From assembly GCA_048500275.1 (NCBI GenBank), contig JASNYI010000003.1:310001-374000 (forward strand): 64,000 bases of DNA. The letters run 5' to 3'. A program made the translations under genes and the position numbers. The stretch is from UBA5066 sp048500275 (lineage in GTDB: Bacteria > Acidobacteriota > Thermoanaerobaculia > UBA5066). Shown piece by piece: positions 6,908 through 14,415 of the stretch. Numbering within the stretch: position 1 is the stretch's first letter; each line of letters begins with the position of its first letter. The notes beneath the pieces were generated by a model. It saw nothing but the letters and a program-made list of their open reading frames with translations, was not told the origin of the DNA and searched no databases.

Positions 6908-8281
6908 TCATTCGCGCCGCGACGTTCGGCCCGCTCCGCGCAGGTGCGTTCCGAGGCGCGAGAGGGCCTCGGTGAGCGCACCGCGGTCGGTGGCGGCGCC
7001 AATCGACACGCGAACCCCTTCCTCGACGTAGGACCTTCCAGCCGCGAAGACGCTTGCCGGGACGACGACGACTCCGGCCGTCAGCGCCCCCCTCGCGAAA
7101 GCGTCGGCCGTTCCCCGCGGGAGGGGGATCCAGACGTGCGGGCAGTGCTTCGCCCCACGCCATTCGAAGCCGGCCAGGGCGCGGGCGCAGACGAAATGAC
7201 GGACACCGAGCTCGCGCCTCAGAGCGACGAGGCGTCGCCAGGCCGTGCCGTCAGTCAGCCAGCGGGCTGCGAGAGCCGAAGCGAGCGGCGAGACGTACCA
7301 GCTCGTGTGGTGGGACGAGCCCTGCCACTTCTCCCTGAGGCTCGGCGGGTACGCGAGGTAGCCGAGCCTCAGGCCGGGTGCCACCGTCTTCGACAGCCCC
7401 GTCAGGTACATCACCCGTTCCGGGGCCAGCGCGGCGAGCGGAGGCGGCGCGTCCTCCGGCAGGAGGCCGTAGACGTCCTCCTCCACGAGAAGGACGTCGA
7501 AGCGGCGGGCGACGTCGACGATCTTCCGGCGCCGGTCGGCCCCCATGGTCGCCGACGTGGGGTTGTGCAGCGTCGGCGACAGAACGGCGAGGCGGACTCC
7601 CGAGCGGCACACCGCCTCGAAGGAGGCGGGGAGGACCCCTTCGCGGTCCATCTCCATCGCGTGGAGCCGGCGGCGGAGGCGACGGGCGACCGCCTTCAGG
7701 CCAGGGTAGACGAGCGATTCGCAGGCCAGATCCTCGATCTCGGGGAAGGCGCCGAGCGCCGTGTCCATCGCGTGCTGGGCCCCGGCGCAGACGACGATCC
7801 GGTCCGGCTCCGCCTCGACGCCACGCCGCGCGAGCCACGCCGCTGCGGCCCGCGCGTGGACGAACGCGTCCCCCGTCGTCGGATACTGGAGGAGGTGGGC
7901 CGCCGTGTCTGCGTCGAGCGAACCGAGCGCCCGGGAGAGGTCCGTGTCGCGCGCGAGGGGCGGCGGGGTGTTCGGCGAGAGGTCGATGACGCCCCCCTCG
8001 GGACGCTGCTCGAGCGCGAAGAGCGCCGCCTCGGACGCCACCCCGAGGACGTACGTCCCGCGCCCGACCTCGCCGCCGAGGAGGCGCCGCCGCGCCGCCT
8101 CCCGGTAGGCGCGTGTGACAGTGCTGACGTTTACGCCCAGGAGGTCGGCGAGAAGTCGGTGGGTCGGAAGCCGGTCGCCGGGGCGCAGCTCTCCCCGGCG
8201 GACGGAGTCGCCGATGGCGTCGGCGACCGCGAGGTACGTCGGGCGTGTCGAGCGGCTGATGTCCGGGAGCCAGCTTGTCAT
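6908..8281 (-). CDS. MocR-family transcriptional regulator (GntR HTH + aminotransferase fold)
   Basis: Residues about 12-75 form a GntR-type winged helix (LADLLGVNVSTVTRAYREA). Residues about 100-450 form a class I aminotransferase domain with the PLP lysine in TGLSKTVAPGLRLGYL. MocR proteins use PLP or an amine ligand as signal and usually control neighbouring genes. It is transcribed divergently from the dsrC operon, with two direct repeats in the gap. The start is ATG 8281; an in-frame ATG at 8308 would add nine residues and place both repeats inside the coding region. The C-terminal 20 residues are Arg-rich. The ligand is unknown; a PLP-enzyme-linked sulfur compound would fit the neighbours. 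Confidence 0.9.
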   Translation of the reverse strand: MTSWLPDISRSTRPTYLAVADAIGDSVRRGELRPGDRLPTHRLLADLLGVNVSTVTRAYREAARRRLLGGEVGRGTYVLGVASEAALFALEQRPEGGVIDLSPNTPPPLARDTDLSRALGSLDADTAAHLLQYPTTGDAFVHARAAAAWLARRGVEAEPDRIVVCAGAQHAMDTALGAFPEIEDLACESLVYPGLKAVARRLRRRLHAMEMDREGVLPASFEAVCRSGVRLAVLSPTLHNPTSATMGADRRRKIVDVARRFDVLLVEEDVYGLLPEDAPPPLAALAPERVMYLTGLSKTVAPGLRLGYLAYPPSLREKWQGSSHHTSWYVSPLASALAARWLTDGTAWRRLVALRRELGVRHFVCARALAGFEWRGAKHCPHVWIPLPRGTADAFARGALTAGVVVVPASVFAAGRSYVEEGVRVSIGAATDRGALTEALSRLGTHLRGAGRTSRRE

Positions 8282-8309
8282 GCACACAATCCTCGCTTCC
8301 GTGCACACA
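8281..8309. promoter_or_regulatory. Direct-repeat operator candidate for the MocR regulator
   Basis: TGCACACA occurs at 8281-8288 and 8302-8309, identical and 21 bp apart (two helical turns, same DNA face). Direct repeats of this kind in a divergent gap are typical MocR/GntR targets. One copy covers the regulator's own start codon, which would allow autoregulation, and the pair lies 53 bp before dsrC. Confidence 0.55.
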
Positions 8310-8361
8310 TCATAAAGGCCTGCGGGGCCCTGCGTCAGGCCGGGGCCGGAACGGAGGGGCG

Positions 8362-8682
8362 ATGGCGAGCATTGATTTCAACGGCACATCCGTCGAGCTG
8401 AACCCGGAGGGTTTCCTCGCCGACCCGTCGATCTGGAGCGAGGAACTCGCGGTCGTTCTCGCCCGGCACGAGGAAGGGCTCGAGAGCCTCGGCGAGCAGC
8501 ACTGGGCGGTCATCCGATTCATCCGCCAGCACTGGCTCGAGAACGACTCGGCGCCAATGGTCCGGTCGATCTGCAAGACCGTCGGCGTCCCGCTGAAGGC
8601 GGTCTACGAGCTCTTCCCGAGCGGTCCCGCCAAGGGCGCCTGCAAGCTCGCAGGCCTTCCGAAGCCCGACGGCTGCGTGTAG
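8362..8682 (+). CDS. dsrC: DsrC-family sulfur carrier protein with both redox cysteines
   Basis: The start is ATG 8362 with CGGAGG just upstream; 106 aa. The C-terminal arm has FPSGPAKGACKLAGLPKPDG then CV: Cys94 and Cys105 are separated by ten residues and the last cysteine is penultimate. This is the CX10C pattern of true DsrC (CysB and CysA), whereas TusE keeps only the penultimate cysteine. DsrC carries sulfur as a trisulfide or persulfide and is reduced by DsrMK-type membrane complexes. Here the two next genes are DsrM- and DsrK-like, so a thiol/disulfide relay to the quinone pool is the best inference. No dsrAB is seen. Confidence 0.9.
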   Translation: MASIDFNGTSVELNPEGFLADPSIWSEELAVVLARHEEGLESLGEQHWAVIRFIRQHWLENDSAPMVRSICKTVGVPLKAVYELFPSGPAKGACKLAGLPKPDGCV

Positions 8683-8685
8683 GCC

Positions 8686-9324
8686 ATGCCCGCGGATGGG
8701 CCCCTGGAGCTCGCTCTCTGGGCCTCGGCGGCGTGGGCCCTCCTCGCTCTCGCCTCCCTCGGACTTCGCACGCGCGCGTGGGGCCGGCGCACTCTGCACG
8801 CGCCGCCGGCCGGCGACGCCGCCGCCGGGGTCCGCTATGCGTTCACGAAGGGGATGCTCCCAGAGGCCAAGGAGAGCGTGAGGACGCACCTTCCGTCCTA
8901 CGCGGCCGGCCTCGTCTTCCACGCCGGGGTCTTCGCTTCCTTCGGGCTCCTCGCGACGAGCCTCGCCGGAGCCGGGCCCGGGTCCGCACTCGCCCGTCTC
9001 GGCGGCGCGGCCGCGGGGGCGGGGGCCCTCGCCGGTCTCGGCCTGCTCGGCAAGCGGATCGCGAGCCCGGTCCTGCGCGGCCTGTCGTGCCCCGACGACT
9101 ACGTGGCGAACCTCCTGACGACGGCGTTCGCGGCCCTCGCCGCCGTCGCCGCGTTCGCTCCCGCCGCGCGCGGCGCATGGCTCGTCGCCGGCGTCGCGCT
9201 GCTCCTCTACGTGCCGGTCGGCAAGATCCGTCACTGTCTCCTCTTCTTCCCGGCCCGGTCCAACCTGGGCCGCTTCTTCGGCCGCCGCGGAACGTTCCCC
9301 CCGGCCTCGCGGAGACAGGCGTGA
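8686..9324 (+). CDS. DsrM/NarI-like membrane cytochrome b subunit
   Basis: A 212-aa membrane protein starting four bases after dsrC. Hydrophobic segments lie at about 8-26, 72-96, 100-120, 138-155 and 160-177. His68, His79 and His183 are candidate haem ligands, and the C-terminal VPVGKIRHCLLFFPARSNLG resembles the end of DsrM and nitrate reductase gamma subunits. It is shorter than classical DsrM, so it may carry fewer haems. Position between dsrC and a DsrK-like gene and GTGA coupling to the latter support a two-subunit quinone-linked complex. Confidence 0.75.
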   Translation: MPADGPLELALWASAAWALLALASLGLRTRAWGRRTLHAPPAGDAAAGVRYAFTKGMLPEAKESVRTHLPSYAAGLVFHAGVFASFGLLATSLAGAGPGSALARLGGAAAGAGALAGLGLLGKRIASPVLRGLSCPDDYVANLLTTAFAALAAVAAFAPAARGAWLVAGVALLLYVPVGKIRHCLLFFPARSNLGRFFGRRGTFPPASRRQA

Positions 9325-10688
9325 CCGTGCCCGCTCCCGCCCCCCTCGAGAGCCGGATCGAGGCTCTCACCGACGCCGACCTCGCCCGCGGATTCGAGGT
9401 GTTCCGCTCGAAGCTGAGCGCGGCCGAGGTTTCGTACCTCGGAGCGTGCGTCCGCTGCGGCCTCTGCGCAGAGAGCTGCCACTACTACCGCGCCGCGCCC
9501 GAGCTCGAGAACGTCCCGGCCCGCAGGCTCGACCACGTCGCCGCGGCGTTCCGCCGGCACGCCACCTTGGCCGGTCGCGTCGTCCCCGGCCTCGTCGGGG
9601 CCCGCTCCTTCGACCGCGAGATGGTCCGGGCCTGGGTCGACGCCGTCTTCGGCCGCTGCTCGCTCTGCGGGCGCTGCTCCCTCAACTGCACGGTCGGCAT
9701 CGCGCTGCCGCGCGTCTTCCGAGCCGCCCGCGCCGCCCTCGCGTCGATGGGCCTCGTCCCCGTGGACCTGCAGGCGACGGTCGAGAACAGCCTCGTCCAC
9801 GGCAACAACATGGCGATCACGAAGCAGGACTGGGTCGAGACCGTGCAGTGGCTCGAGGAGGAGCTGCAGGCCGAGACGGGCGACCCCGGGGCGAGGATCC
9901 CTCTTGACAAGAAGGGGGCGAAGATCCTCTTCACCGTGAACCCCCGCGAGCCGAAGTTCTTCCCGCTGAGCCTGCAGGCGAGCGCGAAGGTGTTCTGGGC
10001 CGCGAAGGAGGACTGGACGCTCTCGAGCGAGCCCGGCTGGGACCTGACGAACTACGGCCTCTTCAGCTGCGACGACGCGCAGGCGGGCCGGATCACGCAG
10101 AACCTCGTCGACGCGATGGAGCGGCTCGGGTGCGAGACCCTCGTGATCGGCGAGTGCGGCCACGGCTACGGCGCCGCCCGGTGGGAGGGGCCTGAGTGGC
10201 TCCGGGGGAGCTACCCGTTCCCCGTCCGGAGCGTCCTCGAGCTGATGGACGAGTACCTGGCGTCGGGCCGCATCGTCGTCGACCCGTCGCTCAACCCGAA
10301 GCCCGTCACCCTCCACGACCCGTGCAACCTCGTCCGCCACGGGGGCGTCCGCGAGCCGCAGCGCCGGGTCCTGCGCCGCGCCGCGAGCGCGTTCGTCGAG
10401 ATGGCCCCGAACGGCGAGGAGAACTTCTGCTGCGGCGGCGGGGGCGGCCAGCTCGCGATGGCGGCCTACAAGGACCGGAGGATCGCCTCCGGCGGGACGA
10501 AGGCGCGGCAGATCCGCGAGACCGGCGCGTCCGTCGTCGTCGCGCCGTGCCACAACTGCATCGACCAGCTCATGGAGCTGAACAAGGAATACAGGCTCGG
10601 AGTCCAGGTCCGGACGGTCGCGGAGGTCCTCGCCGACGCGCTCGTCCCGGCCCCCCGAGAGGAAGGTGGAGCATGTCCGCGACCGTGA
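9321..10688 (+). CDS. DsrK/HdrD-like iron-sulfur heterodisulfide-reductase-type subunit
   Basis: GTG 9321 overlaps the stop of the DsrM-like gene; 455 aa. Two [4Fe-4S] ferredoxin motifs are complete (Cys43/46/49/53 and Cys113/116/119/123). The C-terminus carries one full CCG motif: Cys335, Cys370-Cys371, Cys410 and Cys413, spaced CX34CCX38CX2C, the kind of site that holds the non-cubane cluster acting on disulfides in HdrB/HdrD and DsrK. Cys279 (GECGHGYG) matches a further conserved DsrK position. In DsrK the substrate is oxidised or trisulfide DsrC, encoded two genes upstream. Confidence 0.88.
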   Translation: MTVPAPAPLESRIEALTDADLARGFEVFRSKLSAAEVSYLGACVRCGLCAESCHYYRAAPELENVPARRLDHVAAAFRRHATLAGRVVPGLVGARSFDREMVRAWVDAVFGRCSLCGRCSLNCTVGIALPRVFRAARAALASMGLVPVDLQATVENSLVHGNNMAITKQDWVETVQWLEEELQAETGDPGARIPLDKKGAKILFTVNPREPKFFPLSLQASAKVFWAAKEDWTLSSEPGWDLTNYGLFSCDDAQAGRITQNLVDAMERLGCETLVIGECGHGYGAARWEGPEWLRGSYPFPVRSVLELMDEYLASGRIVVDPSLNPKPVTLHDPCNLVRHGGVREPQRRVLRRAASAFVEMAPNGEENFCCGGGGGQLAMAAYKDRRIASGGTKARQIRETGASVVVAPCHNCIDQLMELNKEYRLGVQVRTVAEVLADALVPAPREEGGACPRP

Positions 10689-11899
10689 TGGAGAAGCCCG
10701 GGGCCGCCGAGGCGGCCGCCCCCCAGTCGAAGCTGATCTACCTCGACAACGGAGCGACGTCCTTCCCGAAGCCGGAGGAGGTCTACGTCGCGATGGACCG
10801 CTTCTACCGCGCCTACGGGGTGAACCCGGGGCGCAGCGGCTTCGACCTCTGCCTCGAGGCCGGCTCCCTCGTCGACAAGACCCGCAAGCTCCTCTGCTCC
10901 TTCTTCGGCGGGACGGACCCGAACCGGCTCGTCTTCGGCTACAACTCGACCGACGCGCTCAACCTCGCGATCTTCGGCCTCGTCAGCCCTGGTGACCACG
11001 TCGTGACGACGCACCTGGAGCACAACGCCACGTTGCGGCCGCTCTGGATGCTCGAGCACGAGCACGGCGTGAAGGTCGACTGGGTCGACTTCGAGGCCGA
11101 CGGCTGGGTCGACCCTCAGAAGGTGATCGAAAAGATCACCCCCGGCACGAAGGCCGTCGTCATGAACCACGGCTCGAACGTGATCGGCACGCTCCAGGAC
11201 CTCGCCCCCATCGGGAAGGCCTGCCGCGAGCGGGGCGTCCACCTCGTCGTCGACGTCTCGCAGTCCGGCGGCGCCGTCGCGGTGAAGCTCGACGAGGTCG
11301 GGGCCGACGTCCTCTGCTTCACCGGCCACAAGAGCCTGATGGGGCCGATGGGGATCGGCGGCATGTACGTCCGCGAGGGGGTCGAGATCCGGCACACGCG
11401 GGCGGGCGGCACCGGCGTGAAGAGCGCCCAGCGCCACCACCTCGACGAGTACCCCTACCGGATGGAGTACGGCACCCCGAACCTGCCCGGCATCGCGGGC
11501 CTCAGCGCCGGCGTGAGCTGGGTCCTGGGCCAGGGGCTGGAGTCGATCCACGCCCGGGAGATGGCGCTCTGGCGGAAGCTCCGTGACGGCCTCAACGCGA
11601 TCGACGGCGTGATCCTCTACTGCGCGGACGACGTCCCCGGCAGGCAGCGGATCAGCGTCCTGTCGTTCAACATCGAAGGGCTCGAGGCGGCCGACACGGG
11701 GACGATGCTCGACGTCGACCACGACATCGCGTGCCGGACGGGCCTGCACTGCACGCCGATGGTGCACGAGCACCTCGGCACCGACAGGATCCACGGCGCC
11801 GTCCGCTTCGGGATCGGCCCGTTCAACACCGAGGCTCACGTCGACACGGCAATCGGGGCCGTCCGGGAGATCGCGAGCCTGAGGGCCCGGAAGAGGTAG
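10673..11899 (+). CDS. Class V aminotransferase / cysteine desulfurase
   Basis: A 408-aa PLP enzyme, ATG 10673, overlapping the DsrK-like gene by 16 bases. The N-terminus reads IYLDNGATSFPKP; PLP contacts include LEHNAT (His117), DVSQS (Asp194) and Schiff-base Lys220 in FTGHKSLMGP. The active-site loop RTGLHCTPMVHE has Cys360, the residue that takes the persulfide in NifS/SufS enzymes. Overall it resembles the EF2568-type cysteine desulfurase family. Co-transcription with dsrC suggests that it supplies persulfide sulfur to DsrC or recovers it. No IscU or SufU is adjacent. A selenocysteine lyase role is an alternative. Confidence 0.85.
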   Translation: MSATVMEKPGAAEAAAPQSKLIYLDNGATSFPKPEEVYVAMDRFYRAYGVNPGRSGFDLCLEAGSLVDKTRKLLCSFFGGTDPNRLVFGYNSTDALNLAIFGLVSPGDHVVTTHLEHNATLRPLWMLEHEHGVKVDWVDFEADGWVDPQKVIEKITPGTKAVVMNHGSNVIGTLQDLAPIGKACRERGVHLVVDVSQSGGAVAVKLDEVGADVLCFTGHKSLMGPMGIGGMYVREGVEIRHTRAGGTGVKSAQRHHLDEYPYRMEYGTPNLPGIAGLSAGVSWVLGQGLESIHAREMALWRKLRDGLNAIDGVILYCADDVPGRQRISVLSFNIEGLEAADTGTMLDVDHDIACRTGLHCTPMVHEHLGTDRIHGAVRFGIGPFNTEAHVDTAIGAVREIASLRARKR

Positions 11900-11905
11900 G
11901 GGGAA

Positions 11906-11941
11906 GCCGGTCCGAAGACGGGGCGCCGTCGTCGGGCCGGC
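11906..11941. terminator. Shared hairpin between convergent genes
   Basis: The 45-bp gap between the desulfurase and the cysteine synthase family gene holds a near-perfect hairpin: 11906-11920 pairs with 11927-11941 (13 Watson-Crick pairs, one wobble, one mismatch, 6-nt loop). No T-tract follows on either strand; it probably serves transcripts from both sides. Confidence 0.5.
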
Positions 11942-11944
11942 CGG

Positions 11945-12991
11945 TCAGCCGATGCCCTGTCCAGCGCCGCAGGAGGGGCAGTGGCGGACGACCGCCGCCA
12001 TTCCCGTCAGCTCGACGTCGCGCGCCATCGAGCCCTCCCTGACGGGCTCGTCCCTCGTGAGGTCCGTCGAGAGGTACTTCTTGTTGCTGTCGCTGAAGAC
12101 GGTGACGACCACGGCGTCCGGGCCGAGCTTCTCCTGGACCTGCAGCGCGGCGAGCAGGTTCGCGCCGCTGCTGATCCCGACGCCGAGGCCGTGGCGCGCC
12201 AGCCGCTGGGCCACGAGGATCGCGTCGCCGTCGTCCACGCTCACGATCTCGTCGAGCTGGTCCAGCTTCACGATCGCCGGGATGAACTCGTCGGAGATCC
12301 CCTGGATCCGGTGCTTCCCCACCTTGTGGCCCGTGTGGAGCGTCGGCGAGTTCGCGGGCTCCACCGGGTGGACCCGGACCGACGGGTCCTGCTCCTTGAG
12401 GTAGCGGCCCGTCCCCATCACCGTCCCGCCGGTGCCGACCCCCGCGACGAACGCGTGCGGCTTCAGCCCCAGGAAGGCGAGCTGGGCCCAGATCTCGGGT
12501 CCCGTCGTCGCGGCGTGGGCCTCCACGTTCGCCTCGTTCGCGAACTGGCGGGGGAGGAACGCCCCGGGCGTGCTCGCGGCCCACTCCTCACTCAGGCGGA
12601 TGGAGCCGAGGAACCCTCCTTCCACGGCGCTCACGAGGCGGACCTCGGCGCCGAAGGAGCGGATCAGGTCCTTGCGCTCCTGGCTCATCCAGTCGGGCAT
12701 GAAGATCGTCACCGGGTGGCCGAGGGCGGTCCCGAGCGCCGAGAAGGAGATGCCCGTGTTGCCGCTCGTCGCCTCGCCGATCGGCGCACCGGGCGCGAGC
12801 GCTCCGGTCTCGTGCGCCCGGCGGAGGATGTGCAGGGCCATCCGGTCCTTGATGCTCCCGGTCAGGTTGAACTGCTCGGCCTTCGCGTAGAGGCGGCGCG
12901 GCCGCCCCCGGTACAGGAGGTCGACCGCCACGAGCGGCGTGTGGCCCACGAGGCAGCCGAGGGCCTCGATTCTTTCCTGGATTCCCGTCAT
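11945..12991 (-). CDS. Cysteine synthase family PLP enzyme (fold type II)
   Basis: ATG 12991 follows a GAGGA; 348 aa. PLP lysine Lys48 lies in NLTGSIKDRMA, the substrate loop is SGNTGIS and the phosphate loop is GVGTGGTVMGTG, all as in O-acetylserine sulfhydrylase and cystathionine beta-synthase. The family includes CysK, CysM and CBS, and the exact donor cannot be fixed. An unusual C-terminal tail ends in HCPSCGAGQ (Cys338, Cys341), a CxxC pair absent from ordinary CysK that could bind metal or act in redox control. Its position opposite a cysteine desulfurase supports a role in sulfur assimilation. Confidence 0.85.
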   Translation of the reverse strand: MTGIQERIEALGCLVGHTPLVAVDLLYRGRPRRLYAKAEQFNLTGSIKDRMALHILRRAHETGALAPGAPIGEATSGNTGISFSALGTALGHPVTIFMPDWMSQERKDLIRSFGAEVRLVSAVEGGFLGSIRLSEEWAASTPGAFLPRQFANEANVEAHAATTGPEIWAQLAFLGLKPHAFVAGVGTGGTVMGTGRYLKEQDPSVRVHPVEPANSPTLHTGHKVGKHRIQGISDEFIPAIVKLDQLDEIVSVDDGDAILVAQRLARHGLGVGISSGANLLAALQVQEKLGPDAVVVTVFSDSNKKYLSTDLTRDEPVREGSMARDVELTGMAAVVRHCPSCGAGQGIG

Positions 12992-13052
12992 TCCTCGCGT
13001 CCCCTTCGCGCGCCCCGGGCGCATTCGCCCGGTCCCGGCCGTCCTGCCTCGC

Positions 13053-13436
13053 CTACTTCCCCTTCTTCCCCTTCTTCGGGGGCTTCTTTCCGCCCTTCTT
13101 CGCCGCCTTCGCCTCGCCCTTCCCGGCCTCGCGCAGGACGTCCTCGATCCAGGAGGTCCCCATCATCGTGTGGGGGAAGCCGAGCGTCGTGAGGCCCAGG
13201 AGGGCAACGCCACGAACCTCGGACGGCGTCGCGCCCGCCTCGAGCGCCCGCCGGGCGTGGGAGTGGACCGCCCCCTCGAGGCGCGACCCCACGGCGAGCG
13301 CCAGCTTGACCAGCTCGGCATCCTTCTCCGCGAACCCGGCCGCCTCCCGGCTCGCCGCCGCGAGCGCCTCGTAGGTCATGCCGCACTCGGGGTAGGCCTC
13401 GACGAACTTCCGGAACGGGCCGGGGGCTTTCTTCAT
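13053..13436 (-). CDS. Carboxymuconolactone decarboxylase (CMD) family protein
   Basis: ATG 13436 is chosen because GGAGG precedes it; 127 aa. Residues about 20-105 match the CMD/AhpD fold, with GAVHSHARRALEAGAT in the region of the usual active site and LGFPHTMMGTSW afterwards. The CxxC cysteines of AhpD-type peroxidatic members are missing; the only cysteine is in PECGM. The last 20 residues are a Lys/Gly/Pro tail (nine or more lysines), unusual for the family and suggestive of nucleic-acid or acidic-partner binding. Enzymatic role uncertain. Confidence 0.75.
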   Translation of the reverse strand: MKKAPGPFRKFVEAYPECGMTYEALAAASREAAGFAEKDAELVKLALAVGSRLEGAVHSHARRALEAGATPSEVRGVALLGLTTLGFPHTMMGTSWIEDVLREAGKGEAKAAKKGGKKPPKKGKKGK

Positions 13437-13542
13437 AACGTCCTCCACCAGGCATTGTAGGGGCGCGGCGACGCGCGGAGCCCCTCGCGTTCCGTCCGGT
13501 GGCGCCTCGCCGGGAAAGGCGGCAGCCGCTTCCCTCTTCACC

Positions 13543-14415
13543 CTACGGCCAGAGGCGCTCGCGCCCTTCGTGCCAGTCGCGCGTGACGTCCAGCCAGAAG
13601 GCGAGGCCGGCGAAGCGGCCGAACGGGGCGTAGAGGCGGACGACGCGTTCGTCCTTCACCGGCCGGCCCCGGAACCGCAGCCCGGCGACCTTCTTCCGCG
13701 ACCAGGAGTCGAGACCGAGGTGCCCGTGGCGCCCGAGGAGGCGCAGCAGCGTCTCGGCCGCGTAGGGACCGAAGCCCTTCTCCGCCCGGACCCGCTCCAC
13801 GACCTCGACGTCGGAGAGCGACCGGTCTTCCCAGGTCGCGAGGTCGAGCGCGCCCGACGCGACGCGGAAGGCGAAGGAGGCGAGGAACGGCGCCCGGTAC
13901 CCGAGCTTCAGCTCCTCGCGGAGTCGCCGCTCCGGAAGCGCCGCAAGGAAGGCCGCGTCCGGGAAGGCGCCTCCCTTCCCGAACGCCGCGACCATCCGGC
14001 TCGCCATGGCCTTCGTCAGGGCCCAGGAGCAGTTCGTCGTGCAGAGGACCTTGACGGCGTCCTCGAAGAGCGTCGGCGAGCGGAGGATCCGGCCTGCGCC
14101 GCGATCGGCCATCCAGCCGAACCCTTCGGCCCGACGCGCCGCGCAAAGGGCGTGGAACGGCGCGAGGCGGGTCGAGAGGTCGAGGACCCTCTCCACGGCG
14201 CGCCGGGCGACGGGCGCGGGCACGGGGGCCGTCACGGAGACGTCGCCGCCCCTCGCCGAGAGGCGGACCGGGACGGGGACGCCGCCGTGAAGGAAGACGA
14301 ACGACAGCTGCCGCCGGCCCGCGTCCCAGGCGAACGGCGGGAGGTCGTACCAGCCGTGGCTCCGGGCCACCAGGTCGAGGTCGACTCCGGGAACGGTGAA
14401 ACGCGACCGCGTCAC
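13543..14415 (-). CDS. HhH-GPD superfamily DNA glycosylase (AlkA/OGG-like)
   Basis: GTG 14415 overlaps the stop of the penicillin-binding protein gene (GTGA); 290 aa. The N-terminal half forms the mixed sheet domain of AlkA/OGG1-type enzymes. The C-terminal half contains the helix-hairpin-helix (KGFGPYAAETLLRLLG) followed by GHLGLDSWSRKKV, where the Asp of LDSW is the expected catalytic aspartate of the GPD motif. It should excise alkylated or oxidised bases in base-excision repair. There is no C-terminal iron-sulfur cysteine cluster, so it is not MutY or Nth. Confidence 0.8.
   Translation of the reverse strand: MTRSRFTVPGVDLDLVARSHGWYDLPPFAWDAGRRQLSFVFLHGGVPVPVRLSARGGDVSVTAPVPAPVARRAVERVLDLSTRLAPFHALCAARRAEGFGWMADRGAGRILRSPTLFEDAVKVLCTTNCSWALTKAMASRMVAAFGKGGAFPDAAFLAALPERRLREELKLGYRAPFLASFAFRVASGALDLATWEDRSLSDVEVVERVRAEKGFGPYAAETLLRLLGRHGHLGLDSWSRKKVAGLRFRGRPVKDERVVRLYAPFGRFAGLAFWLDVTRDWHEGRERLWP

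Noticed and set aside
8362..8682. Calling the DsrC-family protein TusE
   Set aside because: TusE keeps only the penultimate cysteine; this protein has both Cys94 and Cys105 and sits with DsrM/DsrK-like genes, not with tusBCD.
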